Source: CAWGMT01 sp963823675
GTDB taxonomy: Bacteria; Planctomycetota; Planctomycetia; Isosphaerales; Isosphaeraceae
Assembly (NCBI GenBank): GCA_963823675.1
Contig: CAWGMT010000013.1
Coordinates: 1,178,001-1,242,000 of the forward strand
DNA length: 64,000 nt
Reading direction: 5' to 3'
The first letter of the stretch is position 1. Each line of letters starts with the position of its first letter. Position numbers and translations under genes: made by a program. Under the pieces are notes generated by a model. That model was not told the origin of the DNA, ran no database searches, and saw only the letters and a list, made by a program, of their open reading frames with translations. Below are positions 54,239 through 63,952 of the stretch, in pieces.

Positions 54239-56435
54239 TCATGCCAGGAAGCCCGCAGCGATCAGACCGGCGCCGACAAGCGCGCCGAGAATCGCGCCGA
54301 CATACCGAGCGTGGCGGGCGTAGCTGTTGCGGGTGACGCCGTTGACGGTGATCGACTTGAGCTCCAGATAGGGAAGCGGCGCACGCCGGAACCAGCCAAC
54401 CGCTTCGACAGGCTTGCCGGCAAACTCTCCGGCGCGGAAGAGCCCGAAGAACCACTCCCAGATTCTCAGGGGCTGGCGGTAGTCGAGGAACAGGATCCCC
54501 GTCGCGTCGCGCATCACGAAGTCCTCGGACCAGATCAGGCCGGGCACGCCCCGGCCGATGATCGTGCCGCGCAGCCGCGCCGGCACCGGGCGGACGTTCG
54601 ATACCTTCACCTTATGCAACAGGCCCGCGACCGCAAGCGGCGCGAAATAATCGCCGCGGTAGATCAGGACCGTCTTGATGAACGAGCCGACTCCTAGCCC
54701 CAGGACGGGCAAGCCGATGAGTGACAGGATGGCCTTACCCCCCGCCAGACCGGTCAGACCCAGCGCCAAGGCGATTCCCATTCCGACCGCCAAGGTAACA
54801 AGCGGAAGGAACATCACCAGAAGGTCCACGAGGAAATCGTCCCAGTAAGACTCTGGCTTGTGGCGGTCGAATACGACGTAGGGTTCGTCACCCATCGCGG
54901 CCGCCTGGTCGCTGAGATACTGCAGCCGATGGGCCACCAGCGGGTGGGTCGAGCTCAATTCGTAGAATGTCGCCCAGGGATTCCAGAGGTCCCATTGCAT
55001 CGCGCTCTTGAGGTTTTCCTTGCTGATCCGGGGGGCCGCGGTCGCAGTCGCGGTCGCGGTCGCGGTCGCCGGCCGACGCGGACGAGTCAAACCCAGCCGA
55101 TGCCGAGCTGGCGACCATCGCCACCGCCGATTTGCGGTCGAAGATCCCCATCGCGCCGATCGCATCGAGCGCGGGAACCATCCCCTTCTTGCTCGCCTTG
55201 CCCTTCTTGTCTTTCGTTTCGGCCGGTTCTGGGGCGGTCTGTGCTTGACCGCGAGCCGCCAGCCCGTAGCCGATCTTGACGAGCGCCGATGCCAGGGCAT
55301 TGGGATTGCCGGTCACTCTACCGGCAAAGCGGTCGGCATAATACTCGCGACAGCGGCTGAACCAGAGGACCATGTATTCGCTGGCGATGTAGAGGACATA
55401 CGCGCCCACGGCCACCACGATCCGGTAGGCGTTGTCCTTGCCCCGGTTGCCCATCTGCATCGCCGTGCGATACAAGAAGTAAAGCAAGAGCGGCACGAGC
55501 TGGACGATCGTCATCAAGACCATGTCCCAGTTCTTGCCGTGGCCGATCTCGTGGGCGACAACGCCCTCGACCTCCTCGGGCTCGAGCAAGTCGAGAATGC
55601 CCTGGGTGATCACAATCCGCATGTTGTTGGGGTGGTGGCCGTAGGTGAAGGCGTTGGGCGCGCCGTCGTGGATCAGCCCGAACGAGGGAACCTTCATGTT
55701 CTGCTCACCGGCGACTCGCACCACAAAGTCGCGCAGATGGCCGGGCAACTGGTCGACGGAGACCCACGAGAACTTGTAGATCCACCGCAGCGCAAGATCC
55801 ATCAGCCAGGGACCGAGTACAAACTGGAGCAGGATGATCCCCACGCCGATCCCCACCGCCACGCTGGCCGGCAAGATGCGGAGCTGGGCCAGCGTGATCA
55901 AGACCAACCCGAGCAGGCCATAAAGCAGGACGACCACCGAGGCCGAACGCAAGAAGAGATTCGGCAAGGGCAGCATGCCCGAGGACAGGTCGCGCAGCCG
56001 GTCGTGCGCACGTTCGTCGCGGGATGTTTCCATCGGGTCGAAAGACGGCGCCAGAGGATCGGAGGAACTCTCGAAACCAGGGCCCTCCGTCTCGAGATGA
56101 AAGGTGTGGCGATCGGCCTCCATCGCCTTGGTGAGCTCACCCGAGTCGAACCAGTACCCCTCGCACTCGGGACAGCGGTCAACCAGCAGGTCCCGGCGCA
56201 GAAACGGCGTTTCTTCCAGATTGACTCGGCAGCGCGGACACTGGCGGTCGGAGAGCACGGGCTCGTCGCTCTCCGAGGTCAACAGGCGTTCGAGCTCTTT
56301 GGGCTTCTTGCTCAGCAGGAAGACCTTGCCGCGATCGAGCCAGACACCTTTACAGGTCTTGCAGACATCGACGAGCACGCCCCCTTTGGCCATCGTCTCG
56401 ACCAGCGAGGGCTGGTGGCATCCAGGACAGTTCAT
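54239..56435 (-). pseudogene. M48-family membrane metalloprotease with zinc ribbons, one frameshift
   Basis: A protein of about 732 residues. It starts MNCPGCHQPSLVETMAKGG with two TFIIB-like zinc ribbons (CPGC to CKTCKGVWLDRG, and CPRC to CPECEGYWFDSGEL). Several membrane helices follow, then the M48 HExxH in VEGVVAHEIGHGKNWDM, the third ligand region YYADRFAG and further helices. The frame changes at about 55069 inside or next to a run of GCGGTC hexamers, after which the second frame runs APRISKENLKSAMQWDLWN to ILGALVGAGLIAAGFLA. One extra base at the break, or loss of two, explains it. HtpX-like enzymes degrade misfolded membrane proteins; that role is likely. Its neighbour is the M50 unit. 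Confidence 0.82.
55038..55067 (+). repeat. Hexanucleotide repeat GCGGTC x5
   Basis: Five 6-base units (the second is GCAGTC) lie exactly at the frame change of the M48 gene. On the coding strand they read as repeats of GACCGC, encoding alternating Ala-Thr or Asp-Arg depending on frame. Six-base repeats cannot shift frame by themselves, but slippage with a partial unit, or sequencing error in such a run, can. Confidence 0.75.
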
Positions 56436-56719
56436 CGCCCTTGACTCCCTCAACTGAACCCCGAATCGTGGAAACCCACCGCGCGCGGCAGCCGCGCCGG
56501 TAACTGGAGCTTGCAGTATATTAACAAGGGATTCGGCAGCCGGGGTCAACTATTTCCCCGGCTTCAGTTCTGCGCCCGAGACTCGCGCTGCATGCTGGTG
56601 CAGGGAGCGTTAATCTAGATGAACCGGGCTCGGGTTCATGCAAGGGAGAACTGCACTGGCCCGTTTGCCGGAAGTCTCCATGCCGCCGCCGGTTTGACTT
56701 GATCGAGGACGAACCCACG

Positions 56720-58849
56720 ATGGACAGCGACCCCTCACACCCTGATCTCTTGCTCATCCGCAACATCGGCATCATTGCCCATATCGACGCCGGCAAGACC
56801 ACCACGACCGAGCGGGTTCTCTATTACACCGGTGAAATCCACCGGATGGGGGACGTCAACAAGGGAAACACGACGACCGATTATCTGGACGAGGAGCGCG
56901 AGCGCGGGATCACGATCGTCGCCGCGGCAATCACCTGCCACTGGCAGGACGCCGACGGCCGGCCGATCACGATCAACATCATCGATACCCCCGGGCACGT
57001 TGACTTCACGGCGGAAGTGGAACGGTCGCTGCGCGTTCTGGACGGGGCCGTCGTCGTCTTCTCGGCTGTCGAAGGGGTCGAGGCGCAGAGCGAGACCGTC
57101 TGGCGTCAGGCGGCCAAGTACCGCGTCCCCCGTATCTGCTTCATCAACAAGATGGACCGGATCGGGGCTGAATTCGCCCGGGTCTACGACGAGATTCAGG
57201 AGCGGCTGCTCGAGAGCCATCCCATTCCGGTGCAAATCCCGATCGGGGCCGGCCCCGAGGGGACGATGGGCGAGTTCCAGGGTTTGATCGATTTGATCAC
57301 GATGCGGGCCCTGTTCTACAAGACAGAAGACCTGGGATCGACGATCACCGAGACCGAGATTCCCGAGGCCATCCGCCCCGAGGCCGACCTCTGGCGCGAG
57401 AAAATGCTCAACTCCCTGGCCGACAAGGACGAAGCCTTCACCGAGGCCTACATGGCCCACCTGGAGGGAGAGGAGCTGCCCGCGAGCCGGATCACGGCCG
57501 CGCTGCGGAGAGCCACGCTGACCGGCCTGGCTCACCCTATCCTGTGCGGATCCAGCCTGCGCTACGTCGGAGTGCAACGGCTCCTGGACGCGGTCGCCGC
57601 CTACCTGCCCAGCCCGCTCGACCGCCCTCCAGTCGCCGGCCATCATCCCAAGAAGCAAACCGAGATAAGCCGCAAGCCCAGCCCCGATGAACCCTTCTGC
57701 GGGCTGGTGTTCAAGATCACCAGGGACGCCCACGGCGACCTGTCCTTTGTACGCATCTACTCCGGTGTGCTCAAGTCGAGCAGCCGCGTGTATAATCCCG
57801 GCAAGGACAAGAAGGAAGTGTGCTCCCGGCTCTACCACATCCGGGCCGATGAGCGCGAGCAGATCCAATCAGCGATGGCCGGCGACATCGCCGGCATCGT
57901 CGGACTCAAAGACTCCGTCACAGGCGATACGCTCTGTGATAGCGCTCACCCCATCATCCTCGAGCGCATCGAGTTCCCCGAAACGGTCATGAGCATGTCG
58001 ATCGAACCGGTCAGCTCGTCGGACAAGGGAAAGCTGGCGGAAACCCTGGCCGCCCTGGCCCGGGAGGACCCGACCTTCACCTACCGGGTCAATGAGGAGA
58101 CCGGCCAGACCTTGATCTCGGGCATGGGAGAACTGCACCTGGAAGTGCTCAAGAACCGGATGATCCGCGACTTTCGCTTGAAGGTCCACGTGGGCCGGCC
58201 GCGAGTCAGCTATCGCGAAACGATCAAGAAAGCCGTCAAGCGGGTCGAGGGAAGCTGTATCCGCCAGACCGGCGGCGCCGGGCTTTATGGCAAGGTGACG
58301 ATCGACGTCGAGCCGGAGACTCAGCCCAAGGGAGCTCCCGTGCTCCACTTCGTGTCGCGGACCAAGGGAGGCGTGATCCCGCCGGAGTTCCTGCCGCCGA
58401 TCGAGTCCGGCCTGCGGGAAGAGGCCAAATCGGGAGGGCGAACAGGTTATCCCCTGGTCGATTTGAAGGTGACCTTGGTCAACGGCGCCACCCACGATGT
58501 CGACTCCAACGACCTGGCTTTCCGATTCGCCGCCTCGGACGCCTTGCGCAAGGCCGTCCAGGAAGCCGGCTCCGTACTGCTGGAACCGATCATGCGGCTC
58601 GAGATCGTCACGCCCGAGGAGTACCTGGGCGGCATCACGGCCGACCTTTCCAGTCGTCGAGCCCTGATCGAACACACCAGCTCACGGGGCAAGCTCATGG
58701 TCATCGAGGCGCGCGTGCCCCTGGAAAAGATGTTCGGCTACTCGACGGCCGTGCGCAGCCTGAGCCAGGGCCGGGCCAGTTATTCGATGGAGCCGCTGGA
58801 ATACGCAGCCGCGCCGGACAGTCTGCTCGAGGCCATCGCCGGGGCGTAG
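56720..58849 (+). CDS. fusA: Translation elongation factor G
   Basis: A 709-residue GTPase that moves tRNAs and mRNA through the ribosome. G1 is IIAHIDAGKTTTTERVLYYT, followed by the switch I TTTDYLDEERERGITI, G3 DTPGHVDF and G4 NKMDR. Domains II to V are complete, including LAREDPTFTYRVNEETGQT, ISGMGELHLEV and the C-terminal VPLEKMFGYSTAVRSLSQGR. The ATG at 56720 is used; GAGG lies 11 bases upstream. It is on the strand opposite to rpsL-rpsG and 5 kb away, so the classical str operon is split. Planctomycetes often carry more than one EF-G, so this may be one of two copies. Confidence 0.95.
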   Translation: MDSDPSHPDLLLIRNIGIIAHIDAGKTTTTERVLYYTGEIHRMGDVNKGNTTTDYLDEERERGITIVAAAITCHWQDADGRPITINIIDTPGHVDFTAEVERSLRVLDGAVVVFSAVEGVEAQSETVWRQAAKYRVPRICFINKMDRIGAEFARVYDEIQERLLESHPIPVQIPIGAGPEGTMGEFQGLIDLITMRALFYKTEDLGSTITETEIPEAIRPEADLWREKMLNSLADKDEAFTEAYMAHLEGEELPASRITAALRRATLTGLAHPILCGSSLRYVGVQRLLDAVAAYLPSPLDRPPVAGHHPKKQTEISRKPSPDEPFCGLVFKITRDAHGDLSFVRIYSGVLKSSSRVYNPGKDKKEVCSRLYHIRADEREQIQSAMAGDIAGIVGLKDSVTGDTLCDSAHPIILERIEFPETVMSMSIEPVSSSDKGKLAETLAALAREDPTFTYRVNEETGQTLISGMGELHLEVLKNRMIRDFRLKVHVGRPRVSYRETIKKAVKRVEGSCIRQTGGAGLYGKVTIDVEPETQPKGAPVLHFVSRTKGGVIPPEFLPPIESGLREEAKSGGRTGYPLVDLKVTLVNGATHDVDSNDLAFRFAASDALRKAVQEAGSVLLEPIMRLEIVTPEEYLGGITADLSSRRALIEHTSSRGKLMVIEARVPLEKMFGYSTAVRSLSQGRASYSMEPLEYAAAPDSLLEAIAGA

Positions 58850-58865
58850 CACGGCAAGAGCAGCC

Positions 58866-59728
58866 TCAGCCATTGTTCGATCGCCATCCCTGCTCGCGAA
58901 GTAGCGCATCGGCCCATGCCGCATCCTCGGCTGATGCGAGCGACTGAGCCGGCCGCGAGTAATCGACCGCGCCGCGGCGGTAGGGACCGCGATCATAGTT
59001 CCGTTGAAAAGCAAACTGGAGGTCCAGCGGGACCTCTGCCTGCTCGCGCGTCAGAGGAATTGATATACAGGGCAGCATCTCGCGGAGCCGAATCGGATAG
59101 GCATTGTAACCGAGTATCGGGCCGGCTCGCCGCCAGGCCCTGCTGACCAGGACGAGATAGTCAGGCTGGGGATCGAGCTGGGCAATTGCGGCGGCTAATT
59201 CCGCTGAGGGAAGCACACGACGCCCTGTGCGTAGTAAGTCGATCTCCACGAGGTTCGCATCGCTGTCCAGAACCTCGCGCTGTTTGGCCGCATAGCTATC
59301 GCGGTCCGGGCCGGAGCGTTTGTTCGAGGGGCTGAGAATCTCGATCAAGGTGACCAGTTTGTGGCCCCGCTGGCTATCGCGAATCTCGACGAAATGGTGC
59401 CGAACAAGTTCGTCGGGCAAGGCGGCAAACTCCACGGCTGGCGCGACTTGTCGCCGGGCGCGTCCATGACGAGAATGCCGCCGGAGCCGGGGCCTTGCGT
59501 CTGATGCGGCTGCCGCAGGATCAGAACATCAGGCACGATCGACCGCGCCGTTTCTTCGGGTTCCTCGACGATACCCAGCTCAGGCCTCATCTCCATGCGC
59601 GCGTAAAAAGGCGCCGGAAGCTGGTCGTTCAACTCTTCGCTAAGAATGGTCGCAAAACGATGATGGAAATCCGGCCAGATGCCCGGGTCTTCCAGGTAGG
59701 GGTCCATGCCGGGAAACGGACTGGGCAT
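58866..59728 (-). pseudogene. DUF4058 family protein, one frameshift
   Basis: A DUF4058 protein of about 288 residues. The start PSPFPGMDPYLEDPGIWPDF is characteristic, followed by IVPDVLILRQ. After a frame change near 59436, where an extra G would restore PVEFAALPDELV, it continues RHHFVEIRDSQRGHKLVTLI, EILSPSNKRSGPDRDSY, NLVEIDLLRTGRR and ends AAWADALLREQGW. These proteins resemble Uma2-like nuclease folds and occur in many copies in planctomycetes and cyanobacteria. Function unknown. GGAGG lies about nine bases before the ATG at 59728. Confidence 0.75.
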
Positions 59729-59785
59729 GATCATGAACCTCCAAGGGCCCGCCCTGACGCAGCGCGCTGAGCGCCGTCGGCGGCT

Positions 59786-60608
59786 TCAACGTTTGCCTTG
59801 CTCTCTCAGGAGCGCGTCGGCCCATGCCGCGTCGGGGGCCGACAACGGCGGGTCAGGATCGCCGCCGTAGTCGATGTCGTCGTAGCCGCCGTTGCGGTAG
59901 CACTGATCGACGATGGCCTGCAGGTTGAGGATCGCGTCCCGATCTGTTGGCCGAAGCGGGACCCGGAACACGGGCAGAGGTTCGCGGAGCGGTACGCGAA
60001 ATACTTCGACCTGCCGAGGCCGCGCTGCGCCAAATGCAGATCTGATAAGCGGTCCGATGCGACGGCGGAATCAGCGCGGGGACGGCCAAGAGCACTCGCT
60101 GCCCCTCGCGCAGCAGATCGATCTCGACGATGTTCACGCCAGCTCGCTTCGTGTCCGCCTGTTTTTGCAGATAGAGCTCTTGCCCCTCCCCCGGCCGTTT
60201 GTTGGTTGGGCTGAGCACCTCGATCGTGGTCACCACCCGATGCCCAGACTTCACATCGACGATCTCGATATAGCCTTCCGTGACTGGCTCGATATCGAGA
60301 TGGATCACGAGCGGCTCGGCTGGGACGACTTCTCCGTTTCCCGTTTCAGTAGTTGTCGCCGGCTCAGCGAGCGCAGTTGCGGCGCTCCTAGACGAGCCGC
60401 GGGGACGCTCGAGCACGCGGACGTCAGGATAGCATTCCCGGCGCCCAAATTCTGGGTGCTCGATGTAAACACGCTCCTGCATCCGAGCTCGCAGATCGAG
60501 CGGCAGGCGATCCTGGAGCCAATCTCGAATGTAGGTTACAAGGGCTTGGTGGACGTCACCCCAGTGGCGCTCCAGGTAGGGATCCATGCCGGGGAATGGG
60601 CTTTTCAT
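59786..60608 (-). pseudogene. DUF4058 family protein, second copy, one frameshift
   Basis: The start MKSPFPGMDPYLERHWGDVH at 60608 (GAGGGG upstream) leads through ECYPDVRVLERPRG, VTEGYIEIVDVKSGHRVVTT and NIVEIDLLREGQRVLLA. The frame changes at about 60019-60024; inserting CG restores WRSARPRQVEVFRVPLREPL and the end continues QAIVDQCYRNGGYDDIDYGG and AAWADALLREQGKR. Total about 275 residues. It is the tandem neighbour of the first copy and nearly identical in its N-terminus to the truncated third copy at 61642-61941. Confidence 0.75.
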
Positions 60609-60850
60609 GCGCGGGCGGCCCCTCAATGACGGGTTCTTGGTTCACGACGTCTATGATACCCTTCGGCCGGAGTATTGCGAAGGACATCCGATGAAGTGCG
60701 CGCCGCTACCTCCCCATGAACTCCCCCTCAGTTCAGGTACAGTTTTCTTCGTACGTAATCATCTGACAAAGACCAACGTAAAGCGTCACCTTTTACCAAA
60801 TCCTGACCCGCCGATCGCCTGACCGCGCCCGGTCATGCGGCTGGATGGGG

Positions 60851-61465
60851 TCATGGCAGGATTTCTGAAACCGCGATTTGACCGATCCGTTTGCCATCGA
60901 TGATCACAGGGATTGCGTCGCCGCGCTTGAAGATCTCGCAGTGGTTGTATGAGTCCCCTGCCGGGTCGGTATAGACTTCGACCTGGCCGTCGACCAGGTT
61001 CACGATCCAGTAGATCGGGATGCGGGCGGCCGCGTAGCGTGGCATCTTGGCCGATCGATCTGAGGCGAGTGTCGAGCCCGAGATTTCGACGCCAAGCCCG
61101 ATATCGGCGGGTGTCGCGTAACTATTCAGGTAATCCCTGGCGGCGCCTCGCACGACGGCCAGATCCGGTTGAGGCCGATCATAATCGGTAATGACAACAT
61201 CGTCCTCCTTACTCACGTGCCACCCCGGGGGGAGGACGGCTCGGAGGGCATCTTGCAGGAGCTTACCCACCGCGATGTGGGGCGGATTCTTAGGCATCTT
61301 GCTCACCACCAACCCGTCGATTAGCTCCACCCGCTCTTGCGGGCCGATCGTTCCGTGCCTAAGCATTTGATCGAACTGCGCTACGGTGAAGCGATAATGG
61401 GGCGGTCGCGACGCGGAGGCACCCGGGCTCACGAGCGTCGGTTCGGTCACCGCGGTTGTCAACAT
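60851..61465 (-). CDS. Uma2 family endonuclease-like protein (DUF820)
   Basis: A 204-residue protein with the PD-(D/E)xK-like fold of the Uma2 family. The core is YRFTVAQFDQMLRHGTIGP then ERVELIDGLVVSKMPKNPPH, VVITDYDRPQPDLAVVRG with the metal-binding Asp, IGLGVEISGSTLASDRSAKM and IPIYWIVNLVDGQVEVYTDP. Family members occur in many copies in cyanobacteria and planctomycetes; nuclease activity is predicted, cellular role unknown. The ATG at 61465 has GGGGAG upstream; longer starts to 61501 are possible. Confidence 0.85.
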   Translation of the reverse strand: MLTTAVTEPTLVSPGASASRPPHYRFTVAQFDQMLRHGTIGPQERVELIDGLVVSKMPKNPPHIAVGKLLQDALRAVLPPGWHVSKEDDVVITDYDRPQPDLAVVRGAARDYLNSYATPADIGLGVEISGSTLASDRSAKMPRYAAARIPIYWIVNLVDGQVEVYTDPAGDSYNHCEIFKRGDAIPVIIDGKRIGQIAVSEILP

Positions 61466-61641
61466 GATAAATCTCCCCATCCCTACTGCGCCCAGGGGCA
61501 CAGATCAAAGTTGAAAAGAACGCAAGTTCATTTGGCCCCCACCCCTACGTGCGCAGGGGCACAGAATCTCTCACTTTGAGGATAGTCTACCCGCGCGGTG
61601 AGCGCAAGAGCAGTCCTCGCGATCTTGGTTTCGTGGGATCG

Positions 61642-61941
61642 TTAATCCCCTGAAGCATCCATTTCTCCGTTTCCCGTTTCAGTAGTTGTCGCCGGCTCAG
61701 CCAGCGCAGTTGCGGCGCTGCTAGACGAGCCGCGGGGACGCTCGAGCACGCGGACGTCCGGGTAGTACTCCTTCCGCTTCTCGTCCGGAAGCTCGATGTA
61801 AACACGCTCCTGCATCCGAGCTCGCAGATCGGGGGGCAGGCGAGCCTGGAGCCAGTCGCAAGTGTAGGTCATCATGCGCTGGTGGACGTCACCCCAGTGG
61901 CGCTCCAGGTAGGGATCCATGCCGGGGAATGGGCTTTTCAT
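61642..61941 (-). pseudogene. 3'-truncated DUF4058 copy
   Basis: A 99-residue frame starting MKSPFPGMDPYLERHWGDVH, nearly identical to the copy at 59786-60608 through YYPDVRVLERPRGSSSSAA and ending after TTTETGNGEMDASGD. The remaining two thirds are gone. Identity extends into the upstream leader (GAGGGGCC before the start), so the duplication included the 5' flank. Confidence 0.75.
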
Positions 61942-62490
61942 GCGCGGGAGGCCCCTCAATGACGGGTTTTTGGTTCGACGACGTCCATGATACCCTTCGG
62001 CCGGAGTGTTGCGAAGGACGGTCGAGATAAGCCCAATTTTTGTCCGCTGGCTGTTGCGAATCTCGACGAAATGATGGCGACCGTGGTCACGATAATTGAC
62101 CTACTTCCGACCACGATTATCGATGGCAGCGGTGGATCGGTGATGGGTGGAGTACCGGTGGCCTCTTCTCGCTGTTCCGAATCGTTCGTTCCGTTCCCCC
62201 TCGATTCTAGCTCATCCTCCGCATCGGTTGCACGACTGGCAAGTCATCGCGGATTTCGTAGTCATCACGCTCCGCGTGACGGGGATCCATCACGCGGAGC
62301 GTGATGACTACTTCCTGGTCGGCGTCGGTTGCACGACTGGCGAGCTGTCGAGGATGAAGAAGCCGTCGGTGCCTGGGAGCAGGGGCTGCGGTTGGCGCCG
62401 GGTGATCCGGTTTGCGGCAGGAACTGGTGCGCGCCGGGCGCCTCTCCCCTGCCTGTTGTCTCACGAGTTAAAAAACTCGATCGAGCCACG
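61942..62490. other. Intergenic stretch with inverted and direct repeats
   Basis: About 550 bases between the truncated DUF4058 copy and the S10 operon promoter. It contains a perfect 22-base inverted repeat (62258-62311) and two copies of a 16-base direct repeat (CGGTTGCACGACTGGC at about 62225 and 62325). No gene is supported. It looks like an insertion site of short dispersed elements. Confidence 0.4.
62258..62311. repeat. Perfect inverted repeat, 22-bp arms
   Basis: Arms 62258-62279 and 62290-62311 are exact reverse complements, separated by 10 bases. The core TCACGCGGAGCGTGATGA resembles a short dispersed repeat I have seen described in planctomycete genomes. It is flanked by a 16-base direct repeat 100 bases apart. 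It would form a very stable hairpin. Confidence 0.9.
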
Positions 62491-62519
62491 TTGACTCGCA
62501 ATCTTGCGGCTGCTAGACT
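62491..62519 (+). promoter_or_regulatory. Putative sigma-70 promoter of the S10 operon
   Basis: TTGACT (62491-62496) and TAGACT (62514-62519) are 17 bases apart, with the rpsJ start about 90 bases downstream. It is the best promoter match in the region before rpsJ. Confidence 0.6.
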
Positions 62520-62609
62520 TTGAGTTTCTACGTGATGTGCGAGGTTCGGTTAGAGGGTCTCGCTGTCAGGGTGATCGATTCGATTTGACTTGGGAAGGAT
62601 AGCAGGACG

Positions 62610-62942
62610 GTGGCAGGCGTCAGCAACGAACGTATTCGAATCCGGATGGAGGCTTACGACCACACCATCCTGGACCAATCGGCCAAGGACATCGTTGATA
62701 CGGCGAAGCGGACCGAGGCGATCGTTCACGGTCCGATTCCGTTGCCGACGCGCATCGAGCGCTACACCGTGCTCCGAAGCCCCCATATCGACAAAAAGTC
62801 GCGGGAGCAATTTGAAATTCGGACGCACAAACGCTTGATCGACATCGTGCAACCGACCAACAAAACGATCGACGCTCTTAACAAGCTGAGCCTGCCGGCG
62901 GGTGTGGACATCAAGATCAAGGCCTCGCCCTCGGGGGCCTGA
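62610..62942 (+). CDS. rpsJ: 30S ribosomal protein S10
   Basis: A 110-residue S10 (NusE), part of the 30S head and of antitermination complexes. It reads IRIRMEAYDHTILDQSAKDI, GPIPLPTRIERYTVLRSPH, the conserved loop DKKSREQFEIRTHKRLIDI and ends VDIKIKASPSGA. The GTG at 62610 is used, with AGGA upstream. First gene of the S10 operon seen here, followed by rplC after 297 bases, a longer gap than usual and without a gene in it. Confidence 0.97.
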   Translation: MAGVSNERIRIRMEAYDHTILDQSAKDIVDTAKRTEAIVHGPIPLPTRIERYTVLRSPHIDKKSREQFEIRTHKRLIDIVQPTNKTIDALNKLSLPAGVDIKIKASPSGA

Positions 62943-63239
62943 TCGAGAACCGCAACCATGCTCCCCGCGGCAAGGCAAGGCGGGTTTGAAGGTTTCCTGG
63001 ACCACGCACGGCCCGATGGCCGTTCGTGTCGTCCGGTTGCGTCGGATGTCTCAATCGGTGTGGCCTGACTGACCGGGCCCCCGTGCGACAGCTCCGGCGC
63101 CCAGGTCGCCGTAACACCTGGCGGCGACTGGTGTCGAAATCTCACCTTTTCACCCCAGGTTCGCAAATGTCTCCGAGCCGGCGACGTTCGTCCCGGTCGA
63201 TGATGGTGAGATGGTGCGTACTTTAGACGGAGTTTGGCG

Positions 63240-63872
63240 ATGCGTGTGGGACTTCTGGGGCGCAAGGTCGGCATGACCCAGATCTACCAGGATGACGGGA
63301 CAGTGGTGCCGGTCACGGTCCTCGAATGTGGTCCGTGCACGGTGCTTCAAGTTCGAACCACGGAGCGTGATGGATACGACGCCTGGCAGCTCGGCTTCGT
63401 TGACAAGAAGCGAAAGAGCGCCACGCAACCTGAGCGGGGACACGCTCGCAAGGTCAACACCGAGCCGAAACGCTATGTCCGCGAGGTCCGGCAGGACGGC
63501 CCAACCGACGTCAGCGAGGGACAATTGCTGACCGTCGAATTGTTCAACGAAGTCGCTCACGTCGACGTGACGGGCACCAGCAAGGGACGTGGCTTTGCGG
63601 GCGTCATGAAACGACACGGTTTCCGCGGACTGCGCGCCTCGCACGGCGTCAAGCGCATGCACCGCCATCCCGGCTCATCGGGGCCAAGCGCCGACCCGGC
63701 AAGGACCCAGAAGGGAATTCGCAAGCCGGGGCACTTCGGCCATGAGCGGGTTACCGTCCGCAACGTCAAGGTCGTGCGCGTTGACCTGCCCAACAACCTG
63801 CTCCTGATCCGAGGCGCCATACCCGGGCCCAATGGGGGCTATCTCACGATCCGACAGACGAACAAGGTTTGA
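63240..63872 (+). CDS. rplC: 50S ribosomal protein L3
   Basis: A 210-residue L3, which folds near the peptidyl transferase centre. It starts MRVGLLGRKVGMTQIYQDDG and contains DVTGTSKGRGFAGVMKRHGF, HPGSSGPSADPARTQKGI and HFGHERVTVRNVKVVRVD with the conserved GxxPG-type loop. The ATG at 63240 has ACGGAG eight bases upstream; a TTG at 63234 is rejected. Second gene of the S10 operon here. Confidence 0.96.
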   Translation: MRVGLLGRKVGMTQIYQDDGTVVPVTVLECGPCTVLQVRTTERDGYDAWQLGFVDKKRKSATQPERGHARKVNTEPKRYVREVRQDGPTDVSEGQLLTVELFNEVAHVDVTGTSKGRGFAGVMKRHGFRGLRASHGVKRMHRHPGSSGPSADPARTQKGIRKPGHFGHERVTVRNVKVVRVDLPNNLLLIRGAIPGPNGGYLTIRQTNKV

Positions 63873-63952
63873 ATCCCCCAGCAGGCAAGGCGCACTGGCA
63901 CGACCACGCCCCCACCGTCTGGGACCAAAAAAAACTGGAAATGGATCGAATC

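Noticed and set aside
56539..56562. Inverted repeat GCCGGGG/CCCCGGC between fusA and the M48 gene as a terminator
   Set aside because: It lies between divergent genes, upstream of both, so a terminator makes no sense; it could be an operator, but there is no further support.
62147..62494. 115-residue plus-strand frame across the hairpin before rpsJ
   Set aside because: It is formed by the inverted repeat and its flanks; no ribosome binding site or similarity.
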